Assembly: GCA_948467675.1 (NCBI GenBank)
Contig: CAOKFI010000020.1
Location: 1-46,262, forward strand
Source: an uncultured Porphyromonadaceae bacterium
GTDB taxonomy: Bacteria; Bacteroidota; Bacteroidia; Bacteroidales; Muribaculaceae
Length of the DNA stretch: 46,262 bases
Direction: 5' to 3'
Below are positions 8,485 to 18,080 of the stretch, piece by piece. How positions within the stretch are numbered: the stretch's first letter is position 1; each line of letters opens with the position of its first letter. A model generated the notes under the pieces. That model was given only the letters and a program-made list of their open reading frames with translations, searched no databases and had not been told where the DNA came from. The position numbers and the translations under genes are program-made.

Positions 8485-9774
8485 ATGGAAAGCTATGACG
8501 AGGCCATAGAGTGGCTGTATGCGCAATTGCCGATGTTTCAACGTGTGGGCGCTCCGGCCTATAAGCCGGGACTTGACACTGCCCGAAAACTGGATGCCGC
8601 TTTTAGTCATCCTCACCGACGTTACAAGACTATACACGTAGCCGGAACCAATGGAAAGGGGAGTACTGCCCACACTATTGCTGCTGTGCTTCAGTCGGCC
8701 GGTTACCGGACGGGTTTGTATACATCGCCGCATTTAGTCGATTTCCGCGAACGGATACGTGTCGACGGAGCTATGATACCGCGGGATGCGGTCGTCGATT
8801 TCATAGACCGATACCGGGCAATGGATGCAGGCTGTTCCCCTTCGTTCTTCGAACTGACCATGACTATGGCTTTTGACTGGTTCGCTGCGCGCAGTGTGGA
8901 CGTGGCTGTGATAGAGACCGGCCTCGGCGGACGTCTGGACAGTACGAATATCATCACTCCGGATCTGTGTGTGATTACCAATATATCGTTTGATCATACC
9001 GCGTTTCTCGGTGATACTCTTCCGGCGATTGCGTCGGAGAAGGCGGGCATAATAAAAAGCGGTATTCCGGTAGTGATAGGAGAGGCTGAAGGCGAAGTGC
9101 GCGGGGTGTTCGAACGCAAGGCCGATGAGGCGGGATCTCCTATAGTGTTTGCCGAAGACCGTATGCCTGTTGCCGTATGTCGACGATCCGACAACTGCTG
9201 GATATATGAAGGAACACCGTTCGGCTGTGTGCGTGGAGAACTCTCCGGCGACTGTCAGCCTCGTAATGCCGCTACGGTAATGACCGCGTTGGAACAGCTC
9301 AAGAAACTGGGTTACAGAATCGATGACGAGCATGTGCGTGACGGATTTGCCGGAGTGTGCGGTCTTACCGGTCTTGCCGGGCGCTGGATGCGGTTGTCGG
9401 ATGATCCGGTCGTAGTGTGCGATACCGGCCATAATGCGGGAGGATGGGAATATATCTCACGCCAGCTTGCCGCAATGGACTGCCGCAAACATCTTGTGAT
9501 CGGTTTTGTCAGCGACAAGGATGTCAGCCATATTCTGGGAATGATGCCTAAAGATGCAAAATACTATTTTACTCAGGCATCGATTGCGCGCGCCATGCCT
9601 GCCGATGAACTTGCCGAAGCGGCGGCATGCCATGGGTTGCAAGGAGAGATTGTGCCTGATGTCGAGGCGGCATATAAGAAAGCCCTCGGCGAGTGTGCCG
9701 AGGGCGGAATGGTGTTTGTCGGCGGCAGCACGTTTGTGGTCGCCGATCTTCTGGCATCGATAGACCGTGTTTAG
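8485..9774 (+). CDS. folC: Bifunctional folylpolyglutamate synthase / dihydrofolate synthase
   Basis: A 429-aa Mur-ligase-fold enzyme that adds glutamate to dihydropteroate and to folates. The P-loop GTNGKGS is at residues 54-60, followed by GYRTGLYTSPHLVDFRERIR, the family's folate loop. IETGLGGRLDSTN and the C-terminal ligase segment with DTGHNAGGW are also typical. The start at 8485 (MESYDEAIEWLY) aligns with the family; a longer frame would run back into the chromate gene. The gene follows the chromate pair by 85 bp and ends against ridA on the other strand, with the two stop codons overlapping by 4 bp. Confidence 0.94.
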   Translation: MESYDEAIEWLYAQLPMFQRVGAPAYKPGLDTARKLDAAFSHPHRRYKTIHVAGTNGKGSTAHTIAAVLQSAGYRTGLYTSPHLVDFRERIRVDGAMIPRDAVVDFIDRYRAMDAGCSPSFFELTMTMAFDWFAARSVDVAVIETGLGGRLDSTNIITPDLCVITNISFDHTAFLGDTLPAIASEKAGIIKSGIPVVIGEAEGEVRGVFERKADEAGSPIVFAEDRMPVAVCRRSDNCWIYEGTPFGCVRGELSGDCQPRNAATVMTALEQLKKLGYRIDDEHVRDGFAGVCGLTGLAGRWMRLSDDPVVVCDTGHNAGGWEYISRQLAAMDCRKHLVIGFVSDKDVSHILGMMPKDAKYYFTQASIARAMPADELAEAAACHGLQGEIVPDVEAAYKKALGECAEGGMVFVGGSTFVVADLLASIDRV

Positions 9775-10145
9775 CGTACAGCTATAACTTCGATCTCGAC
9801 CAGCGCCTGTTTGGGCAGTTCTTTTACAGCGACAGCCGAACGGGCGGGATATGGAGCTGTGAAACGCGATCCGTAGACTTCGTTCATGTCGGCGAAAAGG
9901 CTCATGTCGGCAAGGAATACGGTTGTCTTGACAACATTGTCGATTGTCAGACCTGCTTCCTTGAGGATTGCGCATACATTGTCGAGCGACTGGGCTGTCT
10001 GTGCTTTTATGCCTTCAGGCATTGTGCCTGTAGCCGGATTTACGGGTATCTGTCCGGATACATAAACGAACGAGCCTAAGTCGATTGCCTGGCTGTAGGG
10101 GCCTATGGCGCCGGGAGCCGCTGTGGTTGCCAATTGTTTCTTCAT
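9771..10145 (-). CDS. ridA: RidA family reactive imine/enamine deaminase
   Basis: A 124-aa protein of the YjgF/YER057c/UK114 family, which hydrolyses 2-aminoacrylate and other reactive enamines released by PLP enzymes. Family features are AIGPYSQAI, FVYVSGQIPVNPATG, the catalytic arginine R102 in PARSAVAV, and E118 in the final VEIEVIAV strand. The length and full active site suggest a true RidA rather than a paralogous Rid subgroup. It lies 27 bp downstream of the brkB-like gene and is probably co-transcribed with it. Its stop overlaps that of folC. Confidence 0.92.
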   Translation of the reverse strand: MKKQLATTAAPGAIGPYSQAIDLGSFVYVSGQIPVNPATGTMPEGIKAQTAQSLDNVCAILKEAGLTIDNVVKTTVFLADMSLFADMNEVYGSRFTAPYPARSAVAVKELPKQALVEIEVIAVR

Positions 10146-10172
10146 TGTGATGATGATTTAGATGGTTGATAT

Positions 10173-11582
10173 TCAGTTTTGAGTATTGGTTTCTACGTCG
10201 TATATAGGCAGGTCGATATCCTGTACCAATATGTCGCCTCCACATTGTGCCATAGCGTCGGAGATTCCGGCCGATATGCTGTCGATGGCTTCAAACCGCC
10301 GGTCGAAAAGCGGGATAAAGTCAGTCGTGCCGAAATCGTCGAGACGTCGGATCACGTCGCCTACGGTCAAAGTGCTGATGTCGACAGCCGGCTGGAGTGC
10401 CGCCACATCGTCGTGCTGTCCGGATATCACCCGTGATACAAGTCCCGCGTCTACCAGCAGCCCGACTACTCTTTCGACCAGGCGGGTAGGCATGTTGTAT
10501 GCGGCAACGAAGTCGGCAGGACATAGCGGCGGCAGGTTGTCGCGGAATCTCTTTACGATTATTCCGATTACGGCCAGCGCCACTTTCCTGCGGTATGACA
10601 GCGAGATACGTGATACTTCCAGTGTGAACGAGAACTGGAATATGTTTTGCGAGGAATAGCAAAGCACGGCTCCAGCCAGAGAGATGACCCATACGAGCTG
10701 CAGCCAGATGAGCAGCAGCGGCAGAAAAGCGAAGCCGCCGTAGATAGCATTGTATTTGGACACATAGATCTGTCCGCTGACAAACAGGCTCTGCAACACC
10801 TGAAAGGCAATGCCTGCGAGAACTCCGGCTAACAGCGCGTTGCGGAATCGGACTTTTGTGTTTGGGATCAGAATGTATACGCCTGTAAAGAACAGCCATA
10901 TCAGGGCCGCCGAAGTGAGGTCGAGTATAGTGGAGATTGCCGGTGATATGATATTGTCCGGTAGGGCGTTCTGCAGTGTAGATGACATGAATATTGTCAG
11001 ACCGCTGCTGCATATCATCAGAACCGGCAGAATCAGGAATATCGCAGTGTAGTCTGTGATCTTACGCCAGATGGACCGGCCCTGGCGTATGCCCCAGATA
11101 AGATTGAACGAGTCTTCTACCGAACTTACAAGCGAAATCAGTGTCCACATCAGGAACAATATGCCGATACCGACAAATATCCCTTCCGAAGCCTGTGCGA
11201 GGTATGAGTCTACGAACTTGAAGGCGGTCTCGAGAGCCCGCTGCTGCGACGGGAAGTAATTGAAAAGCTGTGAGGTGAGGAGATTCTGGAACCCGAATCC
11301 GCGTCCGATGGCAAACAGGAGTGCCAATGCGGGAACTATGGCGAGGAGAGTCCGGTATGTAAGCGCGCACGCCGCCGACTGGATGTCGGCGCTCAGGAAC
11401 GACCGCACTGTCAGATTGACGGTCTTGATGATGTTGATCCGGAAATCGGTACGTGTGTCGGACCACACGCCGCGGCTTACGTATATCCAGATGCGCTGTG
11501 CGCGTCCGGTCATACGCTGTATCCACGAACTCTTAGCGGGAGTATTCGGGGATGTGTCGTTGCCAGTAGCTGCGGGATCCAT
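10173..11582 (-). CDS. YihY/BrkB family membrane protein with long C-terminal cytoplasmic domain
   Basis: A 469-aa inner-membrane protein. The core, about residues 55-330, has six hydrophobic helices and family motifs such as AACALTYRTLLAIVPALALLFA, SSVEDSFNLIWGIRQGRSIWRKI, and GGFAFLPLLLIWLQLVWVISLAGA. BrkB-family proteins were once annotated as RNase BN, but are membrane proteins of unsettled function. Roughly 130 further residues follow the core, with a predicted winged-helix-like stretch (CPADFVAAYNMPTRLVERVVGLLVDAGLV). This is longer than the roughly 290-residue E. coli YihY. The gene begins about 30 bp after the RNase P RNA gene on the same strand. Confidence 0.85.
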   Translation of the reverse strand: MDPAATGNDTSPNTPAKSSWIQRMTGRAQRIWIYVSRGVWSDTRTDFRINIIKTVNLTVRSFLSADIQSAACALTYRTLLAIVPALALLFAIGRGFGFQNLLTSQLFNYFPSQQRALETAFKFVDSYLAQASEGIFVGIGILFLMWTLISLVSSVEDSFNLIWGIRQGRSIWRKITDYTAIFLILPVLMICSSGLTIFMSSTLQNALPDNIISPAISTILDLTSAALIWLFFTGVYILIPNTKVRFRNALLAGVLAGIAFQVLQSLFVSGQIYVSKYNAIYGGFAFLPLLLIWLQLVWVISLAGAVLCYSSQNIFQFSFTLEVSRISLSYRRKVALAVIGIIVKRFRDNLPPLCPADFVAAYNMPTRLVERVVGLLVDAGLVSRVISGQHDDVAALQPAVDISTLTVGDVIRRLDDFGTTDFIPLFDRRFEAIDSISAGISDAMAQCGGDILVQDIDLPIYDVETNTQN

Positions 11583-11612
11583 TATGCTATATATAACAAC
11601 TGAACGAAGAAA

Positions 11613-12002
11613 AAAGCAGTCGGGCTATAAGCCGGGTTATGTCGGAACGGCACTTCCCCCGCAAGCGGAGGGACACGGTTCCGGCCCGTCATTTATCTGA
11701 GCGCGGCAAGCCGCGCATTTAGCAGTCTACCCCCCGACAATGGACGAGCAATCCTTAAATGCCGGTATACTTGACCTTGCAACCCATAAGGCGTGCGGCA
11801 CGAAATATCGCTATCCCGTCCGGTGAGCTCTTACCTCACCTTTTCACCCTTGCTCCCGCACTGAGGCGGGGGCGGTTGTTTTCTGTCACGCTACTCTGCC
11901 GTCGCCGACAGCTTCCCGTTAGGAAATATGGCGCTCTGTGTTGCCCGGACTTTCCTCACACTCCCTTGCGGAGTGTGCGACGAGCCGCCCGGCTGCTTTA
12001 TC
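11613..12002 (-). ncRNA. rnpB: RNase P RNA, bacterial class A
   Basis: The 3' part, read on the minus strand near 11614-11645, is ACATAACCCGGCTTATAGCCCGACTGCT, the conserved 3' P4 strand and terminal P1. The 5' part holds GAGGAAAGTCCGGGC (about 11943-11957), the conserved CRI/P4 segment. The ends pair into P1: AAGCAG and CGGGC near 11998-11986 with GCCCG and CTGCT near 11629-11614. At about 390 nt the length is normal. The RNA is the catalytic subunit that matures tRNA 5' ends. The exact ends are estimated from the P1 helix. Confidence 0.93.
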
Positions 12003-12008
12003 TGTCTG

Positions 12009-12016
12009 CAAAGTTA
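12009..12016 (-). promoter_or_regulatory. Candidate rnpB promoter -7 element
   Basis: Minus-strand TAACTTTG fits TAnnTTTG and ends 7-10 nt before the expected 5' end of the RNase P RNA. It lies directly downstream of the groEL terminator, so rnpB has its own promoter insulated from groESL. Confidence 0.55.
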
Positions 12017-12052
12017 GCCATTTTGCCGGAATAAGCCGAGTGTACGCATATA

Positions 12053-12085
12053 AAAAGCGCGTGGCCTGATACAGCCACGCGCTTA
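12053..12085 (-). terminator. groESL terminator
   Basis: A 12-bp GC-rich stem (AAGCGCGTGGCT... pairing with GGCCACGCGCTT) on the minus strand, followed by TTTATATG. It lies 25 bp after the groEL stop codon and is a standard intrinsic terminator. Confidence 0.85.
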
Positions 12086-12109
12086 TATCGATTAATTGTC
12101 AGACAGGAA

Positions 12110-13750
<1,641 letters not shown>

Positions 13751-13782
13751 TCAGCTTTTAATTTTGTTGTTGTCAGTTATTG

Positions 13783-14058
13783 TCAGTCGTTGATTATAGC
13801 CAGAATGTCGCTTTGACGCATGATGAGGTATTTCTCGCCGCCAACTTCGATTTCTGTGCCGGAATACTTGCCGTAGAGAACGGTGTCGCCCTCTTTGACA
13901 ACCATTTCTTCGTCCTTGGTGCCGTTGCCGGTAGCGAGAACAGTGCCTTTGAGCGGTTTTTCTTTTGCGGAATCCGGAATGATGATACCGGCCATTGTAA
14001 CTTCGTCAGCGGGAACTGGATTGATCAACACTCGATCGGCTAATGGTTTGATATTCAT
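13783..14058 (-). CDS. groS: Co-chaperonin GroES (Cpn10)
   Basis: A 91-aa protein of standard length that caps the GroEL ring. [28 protein letters not shown] contains the mobile loop and the IIIPD motif, and [33 protein letters not shown] is the conserved C-terminal half. It is the first gene of the groESL operon. No CIRCE repeat was found upstream. The control region instead has a -24/-12 element and dyad repeats, listed separately. Confidence 0.97.
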   Translation of the reverse strand: MNIKPLADRVLINPVPADEVTMAGIIIPDSAKEKPLKGTVLATGNGTKDEEMVVKEGDTVLYGKYSGTEIEVGGEKYLIMRQSDILAIIND

Positions 14059-14115
14059 AATTTATGGTTTTATAAATTAATGGTTAGATATGTTTTCTGT
14101 TCTGTAAGGTCATAG

Positions 14116-14132
14116 AGCATATTCCGTGCCAA
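14116..14132 (-). promoter_or_regulatory. Candidate sigma54 (-24/-12) promoter of groESL
   Basis: On the minus strand, 14132 to 14116 reads TTGGCACGGAATATGCT. Against the sigma54 consensus YTGGCACGRNNNTTGCW it has a single mismatch (A for T at the first position of TTGC). The invariant GG (14130-14129) and GC (14118-14117) are correctly spaced. The predicted start is near 14105, giving a leader of about 47 nt before the groES ATG. No TAnnTTTG element was found in this intergenic region. Confidence 0.6.
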
Positions 14133-14144
14133 TCTCGCGGACTG

Positions 14145-14230
14145 ACATAATATGCGACAAAATGTCACGTCAAGGCGTTGCCGCCACATATTCCGGTGAT
14201 AGAACACTACGATGCGCGACAATGTTGCCG
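14145..14230 (-). promoter_or_regulatory. Dyad repeats upstream of the groESL promoter
   Basis: GACA-AAA-TGTC at 14156-14166 is a perfect 4+4 dyad. A related imperfect dyad, CGACAATGTTGCCG, lies at 14217-14230. The shared core GCGACAA...ATGT recurs 62 bp apart, about six helical turns. The first copy is centred 30 bp upstream of the -24 box. These are candidate activator or repressor sites; the protein that binds them is unknown. Confidence 0.4.
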
Positions 14231-14263
14231 TTCGGGTAATTAATAATTAAAAAAATGTGTGGA

Positions 14264-14989
14264 TCAGCGGTAACGGGTTTCGAGCCCGCTCTCTATCGCT
14301 GCTCTGCTTTCGTCCATCAGCGCCGCGAGATCGTGTCCATCAGCGCCCGGATATATCGGTTTGTGTATCGTAAGGGTTATGTGTCCCCAATGCGGAAGCC
14401 GGCCTGTGCGTGGCAGTACTTCGTAGGCGCCGTTGATGGTTACCGGTACTACCGGCATGCCGAATTCGATGGCAAGGGTATAGGCGCCGCGTTTGAAGCG
14501 TCCGAGTTTGCCGTCGAGGGTGCGCGCTCCTTCCGGAAATACGACCAGCGACATCCCTCCCTGTAGCTGATGCTTGGCGGCGTCCATTGTGGCTTTGATG
14601 GCGTGGGGAGTCGAGTTGTCGACGAAGATCTGGCCGGAATGTTTGCATGCCCATCCTACAAACGGAATCTTCTCGAGACTTTTCTTCATCATCCACTTGA
14701 AGTTGTGGCCGAGGAAACCGTAAATTGAAAAGATATCGTATGCTCCCTGATGGTTGGCAACGAAAACATAAGATGTGTTGCGGTCTATTTTCTCACGTCC
14801 GTTGACCGTTACGCCGACAAGTGTGATCCAGCAGAACAGCTTCGACCATATTTTTGCAGGCCAGTAGCCCCACCACCGGCTTCCTCCGAGCATGCTTCCG
14901 ATAGCGGTTAACACGGCTGTTACGATAGTCGAGACTACGATCACGGGAAGCATTACAAGCAGTTGGTATATCCGATACAGTACTATCAT
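14264..14989 (-). CDS. plsC: 1-acyl-sn-glycerol-3-phosphate acyltransferase (PlsC family)
   Basis: A 241-aa membrane-associated acyltransferase that makes phosphatidate from lysophosphatidate. The catalytic HX4D is H80-D85 in NHQGAYD; the substrate-binding FPEGARTLDG motif follows near residue 150. Two hydrophobic stretches at the N terminus (residues 5-35 and 48-62) anchor it. The start at 14989 is supported by the promoter-like TAACTTTG at 15033-15026 upstream; an ATG at 15049 lies upstream of that element and would be untranscribed. It is divergent from the M16 protease gene. Confidence 0.92.
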   Translation of the reverse strand: MIVLYRIYQLLVMLPVIVVSTIVTAVLTAIGSMLGGSRWWGYWPAKIWSKLFCWITLVGVTVNGREKIDRNTSYVFVANHQGAYDIFSIYGFLGHNFKWMMKKSLEKIPFVGWACKHSGQIFVDNSTPHAIKATMDAAKHQLQGGMSLVVFPEGARTLDGKLGRFKRGAYTLAIEFGMPVVPVTINGAYEVLPRTGRLPHWGHITLTIHKPIYPGADGHDLAALMDESRAAIESGLETRYR

Positions 14990-15025
14990 GGCTCTATATA
15001 TTCTTTCGGTGACAGATGAGATGCG

Positions 15026-15057
15026 CAAAGTTAAGTTATTTTTCTGCAAGGATGCAA
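15026..15057 (-). promoter_or_regulatory. plsC promoter (Bacteroidetes type)
   Basis: On the minus strand TTG (15057-15055), a 21-bp spacer, then TAACTTTG (15033-15026) match the -33/-7 pattern. The predicted transcript starts near 15020, about 30 nt before the preferred plsC ATG. Confidence 0.6.
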
Positions 15058-15095
15058 CTATTTCGGACTGCCTGCGTCAAACTTCATAAAATCGT

Positions 15096-15103
15096 TATAT
15101 TTG
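15096..15103 (+). promoter_or_regulatory. Candidate promoter of the M16 protease gene
   Basis: TATATTTG matches the -7 consensus TAnnTTTG and lies 40 bp upstream of the ATG at 15144. No clear -33 box was found. It is arranged back-to-back with the plsC promoter. Confidence 0.5.
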
Positions 15104-15143
15104 CAGATCAAAGGACAATCACATTAATAATATATAGACAAGT

Positions 15144-17969
15144 ATGAAAAAAATGTTCAAATCGCTGCTGGCTTTTGCCATGGGTGCCTTCTGCATGGTG
15201 CCGCAGGCGGCTGTAGCCCAGCAGATGCCGAAGATTCCCGTGGATTCCGCGGTGATCATGGGTGAACTTCCAAACGGCCTGACGTATTATATCAGGCACA
15301 ACGAATATCCGAAAGGACAGGCCGATTTCTTCATCGCGCAGAAGGTGGGTTCGATACTCGAGGAGGACAATCAGCGTGGCCTCGCCCACTTTCTGGAACA
15401 CATGTGTTTCAACGGCACGAAGAATTTTCCCGGCAACCAGCTTATTTCATGGCTTGAGAGCGTAGGTGTGAAATTCGGTGCCAATCTGAACGCATATACC
15501 GATGTGGACCGCACGGTCTACAACATATCGAATGTGCCTGTGGCACGTGAAAGTGTTCAGGATTCATGTCTGCTCATACTTCATGACTGGGCCAACGAGC
15601 TGCTTCTCGATCCTGAGGAGATAGACAAGGAGCGCGGTGTGATCCATGAGGAATGGCGTTCGCGTAATGTAGGCCAGATGCGCATACTCGAGCAGCTTCT
15701 GCCGAAGATCTATCCCGGCAACCGTTACGGTTACCGTCTGCCTATCGGCACTATGGAGGTTGTGGACAATTTCCCGCCCCAGGCTCTGCGTGACTATTAT
15801 GAGAAATGGTACCGTCCCGATCTGCAGGGTATAATCGTGGTCGGCGATATCGATCCGGTCAAGATCGAGGAGAAGATAAAGACTATGTTTGCCGATATCG
15901 AGATGCCGGAGAATGCCGCTGAGCGGATATATTATCCGGTGGAGGATACCGAGGGCACGATCTATGCTGTGGGCCGTGACAAAGAACAGTCGAATGCGCT
16001 CGCGTTTATGATGTTCAAATTCGATCCTGTTCCCGCCCAGGTCAAAGGCGGAAGCGAGTATCTGATCTATCAGTACATGACGCGTATGCTGACGTCGATG
16101 CTCAACGCACGTTTCTCGGAGATGATGAGCAATCCGCAGACTCCGTTTGCTTTTGCGTCGTCCGATATAGGCCGGTTCCTGATCTCGAAGACCAAGGAGT
16201 GTTTCGAGGTGGTGCTCGCAGGCAAGGGCAACGATATCCGTCCTGCCGTAGAGTCCGCTTACCGCGAGATACTGCGTGCTCAGCGCGGCGGCTTTACTGC
16301 GACTGAATACGAGCGTGCGCGCAATGAATATCTGTCGCAGCTCGAGAAGCAGTACAACAACCGCAACTCGCAGGAATCGGGCAATTATGCATTGCAGATA
16401 GTAGAGCATTTCGTGGACAATGAGCCTATTCCGGCCATAGACTGGCTGTATCCGACCATGAAGCAATACAGCCAGTTCATCAGTGTGCGTGAGATCAATG
16501 CCATGCTCCAGCAGCTCATCACTGCCGATAACCGTGTGGTGGTGGCCATGCTTCCTGAAAAGGACGGATATTATTTCCCGACCGAGGAGGAGATGGCATC
16601 GCTTATGAAGGCCGTCGATGCCGAGGAGATAGAGGCATTTGTCGATAATGTGAAGACCGAGCCGCTCATTGCCTCTCTGCCGGCTCCCGGCAAGATCGTG
16701 TCGGTTGCCGACGATGCAAAATGGGGCGCGACAGTATGGACTCTGTCGAACGGTGTCAAGGTGATCGTGAAGCAGACCAAGTTCAAGGAGGATGAGGTTA
16801 TAATGCGTGCTGTCGCATCCAACGGATGGTCGGCATACAAGGATGCGGCTCCGTCGACTGTGATATCGCTCCCGTATACTCTCCAGTCATACGGAATCGG
16901 AACCTATACCAATTCTGATCTGGAAAAATATCTGTCGGGCAAGCAGGCTTCAGTGCGTCCTTCGATGGCTGCGTACAGCCGTCTTATGCTTGGTTCGACA
17001 ACTCCCAAGGATCTTCCGGTCATGATGGAACTGGTATATGGTGCGTTTACGGATATCAACTGGTCGGAGGAAGAATACAAGGCTCTGCAGGAACTCTATA
17101 CCGGTCTGCTCCACAATCAGGAAGCGAATCCGGAATATATATTCGGCCGCGACGTGGCAAAGGCTCTCTATAAATCGCCTTATCGTCAGGCTATAAGTGT
17201 AGACGATATCCAGAATGCCAGCCGGGAGGCCACGATCGCTCTGGCGCGCAAGGCTTTTGCCAATGCTGCCGACTTTACGTTCATATTCGTGGGCAATGTA
17301 GATACCGAGTCGCTTAAACCGCTCGTGGAGCAGTATATCGCAACTCTCCCGGCCGATGCCTCTAAGTCGGCTCCTGTAGTGAAGGCTGTCGATCCGGCGC
17401 TTGAGATCATCTCCGGATCAGGAACCGAGACTTTCACTACCAAGATGGAGACTCCGCAGACATACGCTGCGATAACCGAGACCGCAACACTTCCGTATAC
17501 CATGAAGGAGAGCATCATAGCATCTGTCGCAGGCCAGATCATGACTGCTCGCCTTCTGGAAACAGTGCGAGAGAAAGAGGGTGCCACCTATTCGATAGGC
17601 GCATACGGCTCTATGAGCTATCTCGAAGGCGGCAATGCGTCTATGGAGATATCTTTCCCGATGAAGCCGGAAATGAAAGAGAAGGTTCTCGATATAATCA
17701 AATCGGAATTTTCTAAAATGGAGAAAGAGATCTCTGCCGAGGAACTGAACAAGGTGAAAGAGTATATGGCCAAGCAGTATACAGAGAACAAGGAGAAAAA
17801 CAATCCCTGGATCAATGCCATACAGACATACTCTCTCTGCGGTGTGGATACTTTCAACGGCAATGTCGATGCTGTCAACAGCATAACCGCCGACGATATC
17901 AAAAACTACATGAAGCGTATCAACGCCCAGGGCAACTACCGTGTGGTGATACTCGATCCCGAGCAGTAA
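15144..17969 (+). CDS. M16 family zinc metallopeptidase (pitrilysin-like, two-domain)
   Basis: A 941-aa exported protein. Residues 1-26 form a signal peptide (MKKMFKSLLAFAMGAFCMVPQAAVA). The inverted zinc motif HFLEH is at residues 82-86, and the third ligand lies in the ERGVIHEEWRSR region about 75 residues later. Residues 540-940 form a second, inactive M16 domain (ISAEELNKVKEYMAKQYTEN...), giving the clamshell of the pitrilysin/insulinase class. Such enzymes degrade peptides in the periplasm. The length and two-domain form are typical of Bacteroidetes M16 proteins. Confidence 0.93.
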   Translation: MKKMFKSLLAFAMGAFCMVPQAAVAQQMPKIPVDSAVIMGELPNGLTYYIRHNEYPKGQADFFIAQKVGSILEEDNQRGLAHFLEHMCFNGTKNFPGNQLISWLESVGVKFGANLNAYTDVDRTVYNISNVPVARESVQDSCLLILHDWANELLLDPEEIDKERGVIHEEWRSRNVGQMRILEQLLPKIYPGNRYGYRLPIGTMEVVDNFPPQALRDYYEKWYRPDLQGIIVVGDIDPVKIEEKIKTMFADIEMPENAAERIYYPVEDTEGTIYAVGRDKEQSNALAFMMFKFDPVPAQVKGGSEYLIYQYMTRMLTSMLNARFSEMMSNPQTPFAFASSDIGRFLISKTKECFEVVLAGKGNDIRPAVESAYREILRAQRGGFTATEYERARNEYLSQLEKQYNNRNSQESGNYALQIVEHFVDNEPIPAIDWLYPTMKQYSQFISVREINAMLQQLITADNRVVVAMLPEKDGYYFPTEEEMASLMKAVDAEEIEAFVDNVKTEPLIASLPAPGKIVSVADDAKWGATVWTLSNGVKVIVKQTKFKEDEVIMRAVASNGWSAYKDAAPSTVISLPYTLQSYGIGTYTNSDLEKYLSGKQASVRPSMAAYSRLMLGSTTPKDLPVMMELVYGAFTDINWSEEEYKALQELYTGLLHNQEANPEYIFGRDVAKALYKSPYRQAISVDDIQNASREATIALARKAFANAADFTFIFVGNVDTESLKPLVEQYIATLPADASKSAPVVKAVDPALEIISGSGTETFTTKMETPQTYAAITETATLPYTMKESIIASVAGQIMTARLLETVREKEGATYSIGAYGSMSYLEGGNASMEISFPMKPEMKEKVLDIIKSEFSKMEKEISAEELNKVKEYMAKQYTENKEKNNPWINAIQTYSLCGVDTFNGNVDAVNSITADDIKNYMKRINAQGNYRVVILDPEQ

Positions 17970-18005
17970 GATGACGGTTTCGTAAAAAACGCATACTGTT
18001 TTAAG

Positions 18006-18044
18006 AAAAGTGCATGTCTGAATGGAAAGGCATGCACTTTTTTT
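18006..18044 (+). terminator. Terminator of the M16 protease gene
   Basis: AAGTGCATG and CATGCACTT form the stem (about 18009-18017 and 18030-18038) with a short loop, followed by a run of T. It lies about 40 bp beyond the stop codon. Confidence 0.85.
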
Positions 18045-18080
18045 CATTGAACGACGTTCTTTTATTAAACGCTATTGTTT

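Noticed and set aside
14059-14263. A CIRCE (HrcA) inverted repeat upstream of groESL.
   Set aside because: No TTAGCACTC-N9-GAGTGCTAA or close variant occurs; the dyads present have a different core.
15564-16466. A 300-codon minus-strand open frame within the M16 protease gene.
   Set aside because: It is antisense to a well-conserved protease, has no domain and no promoter.
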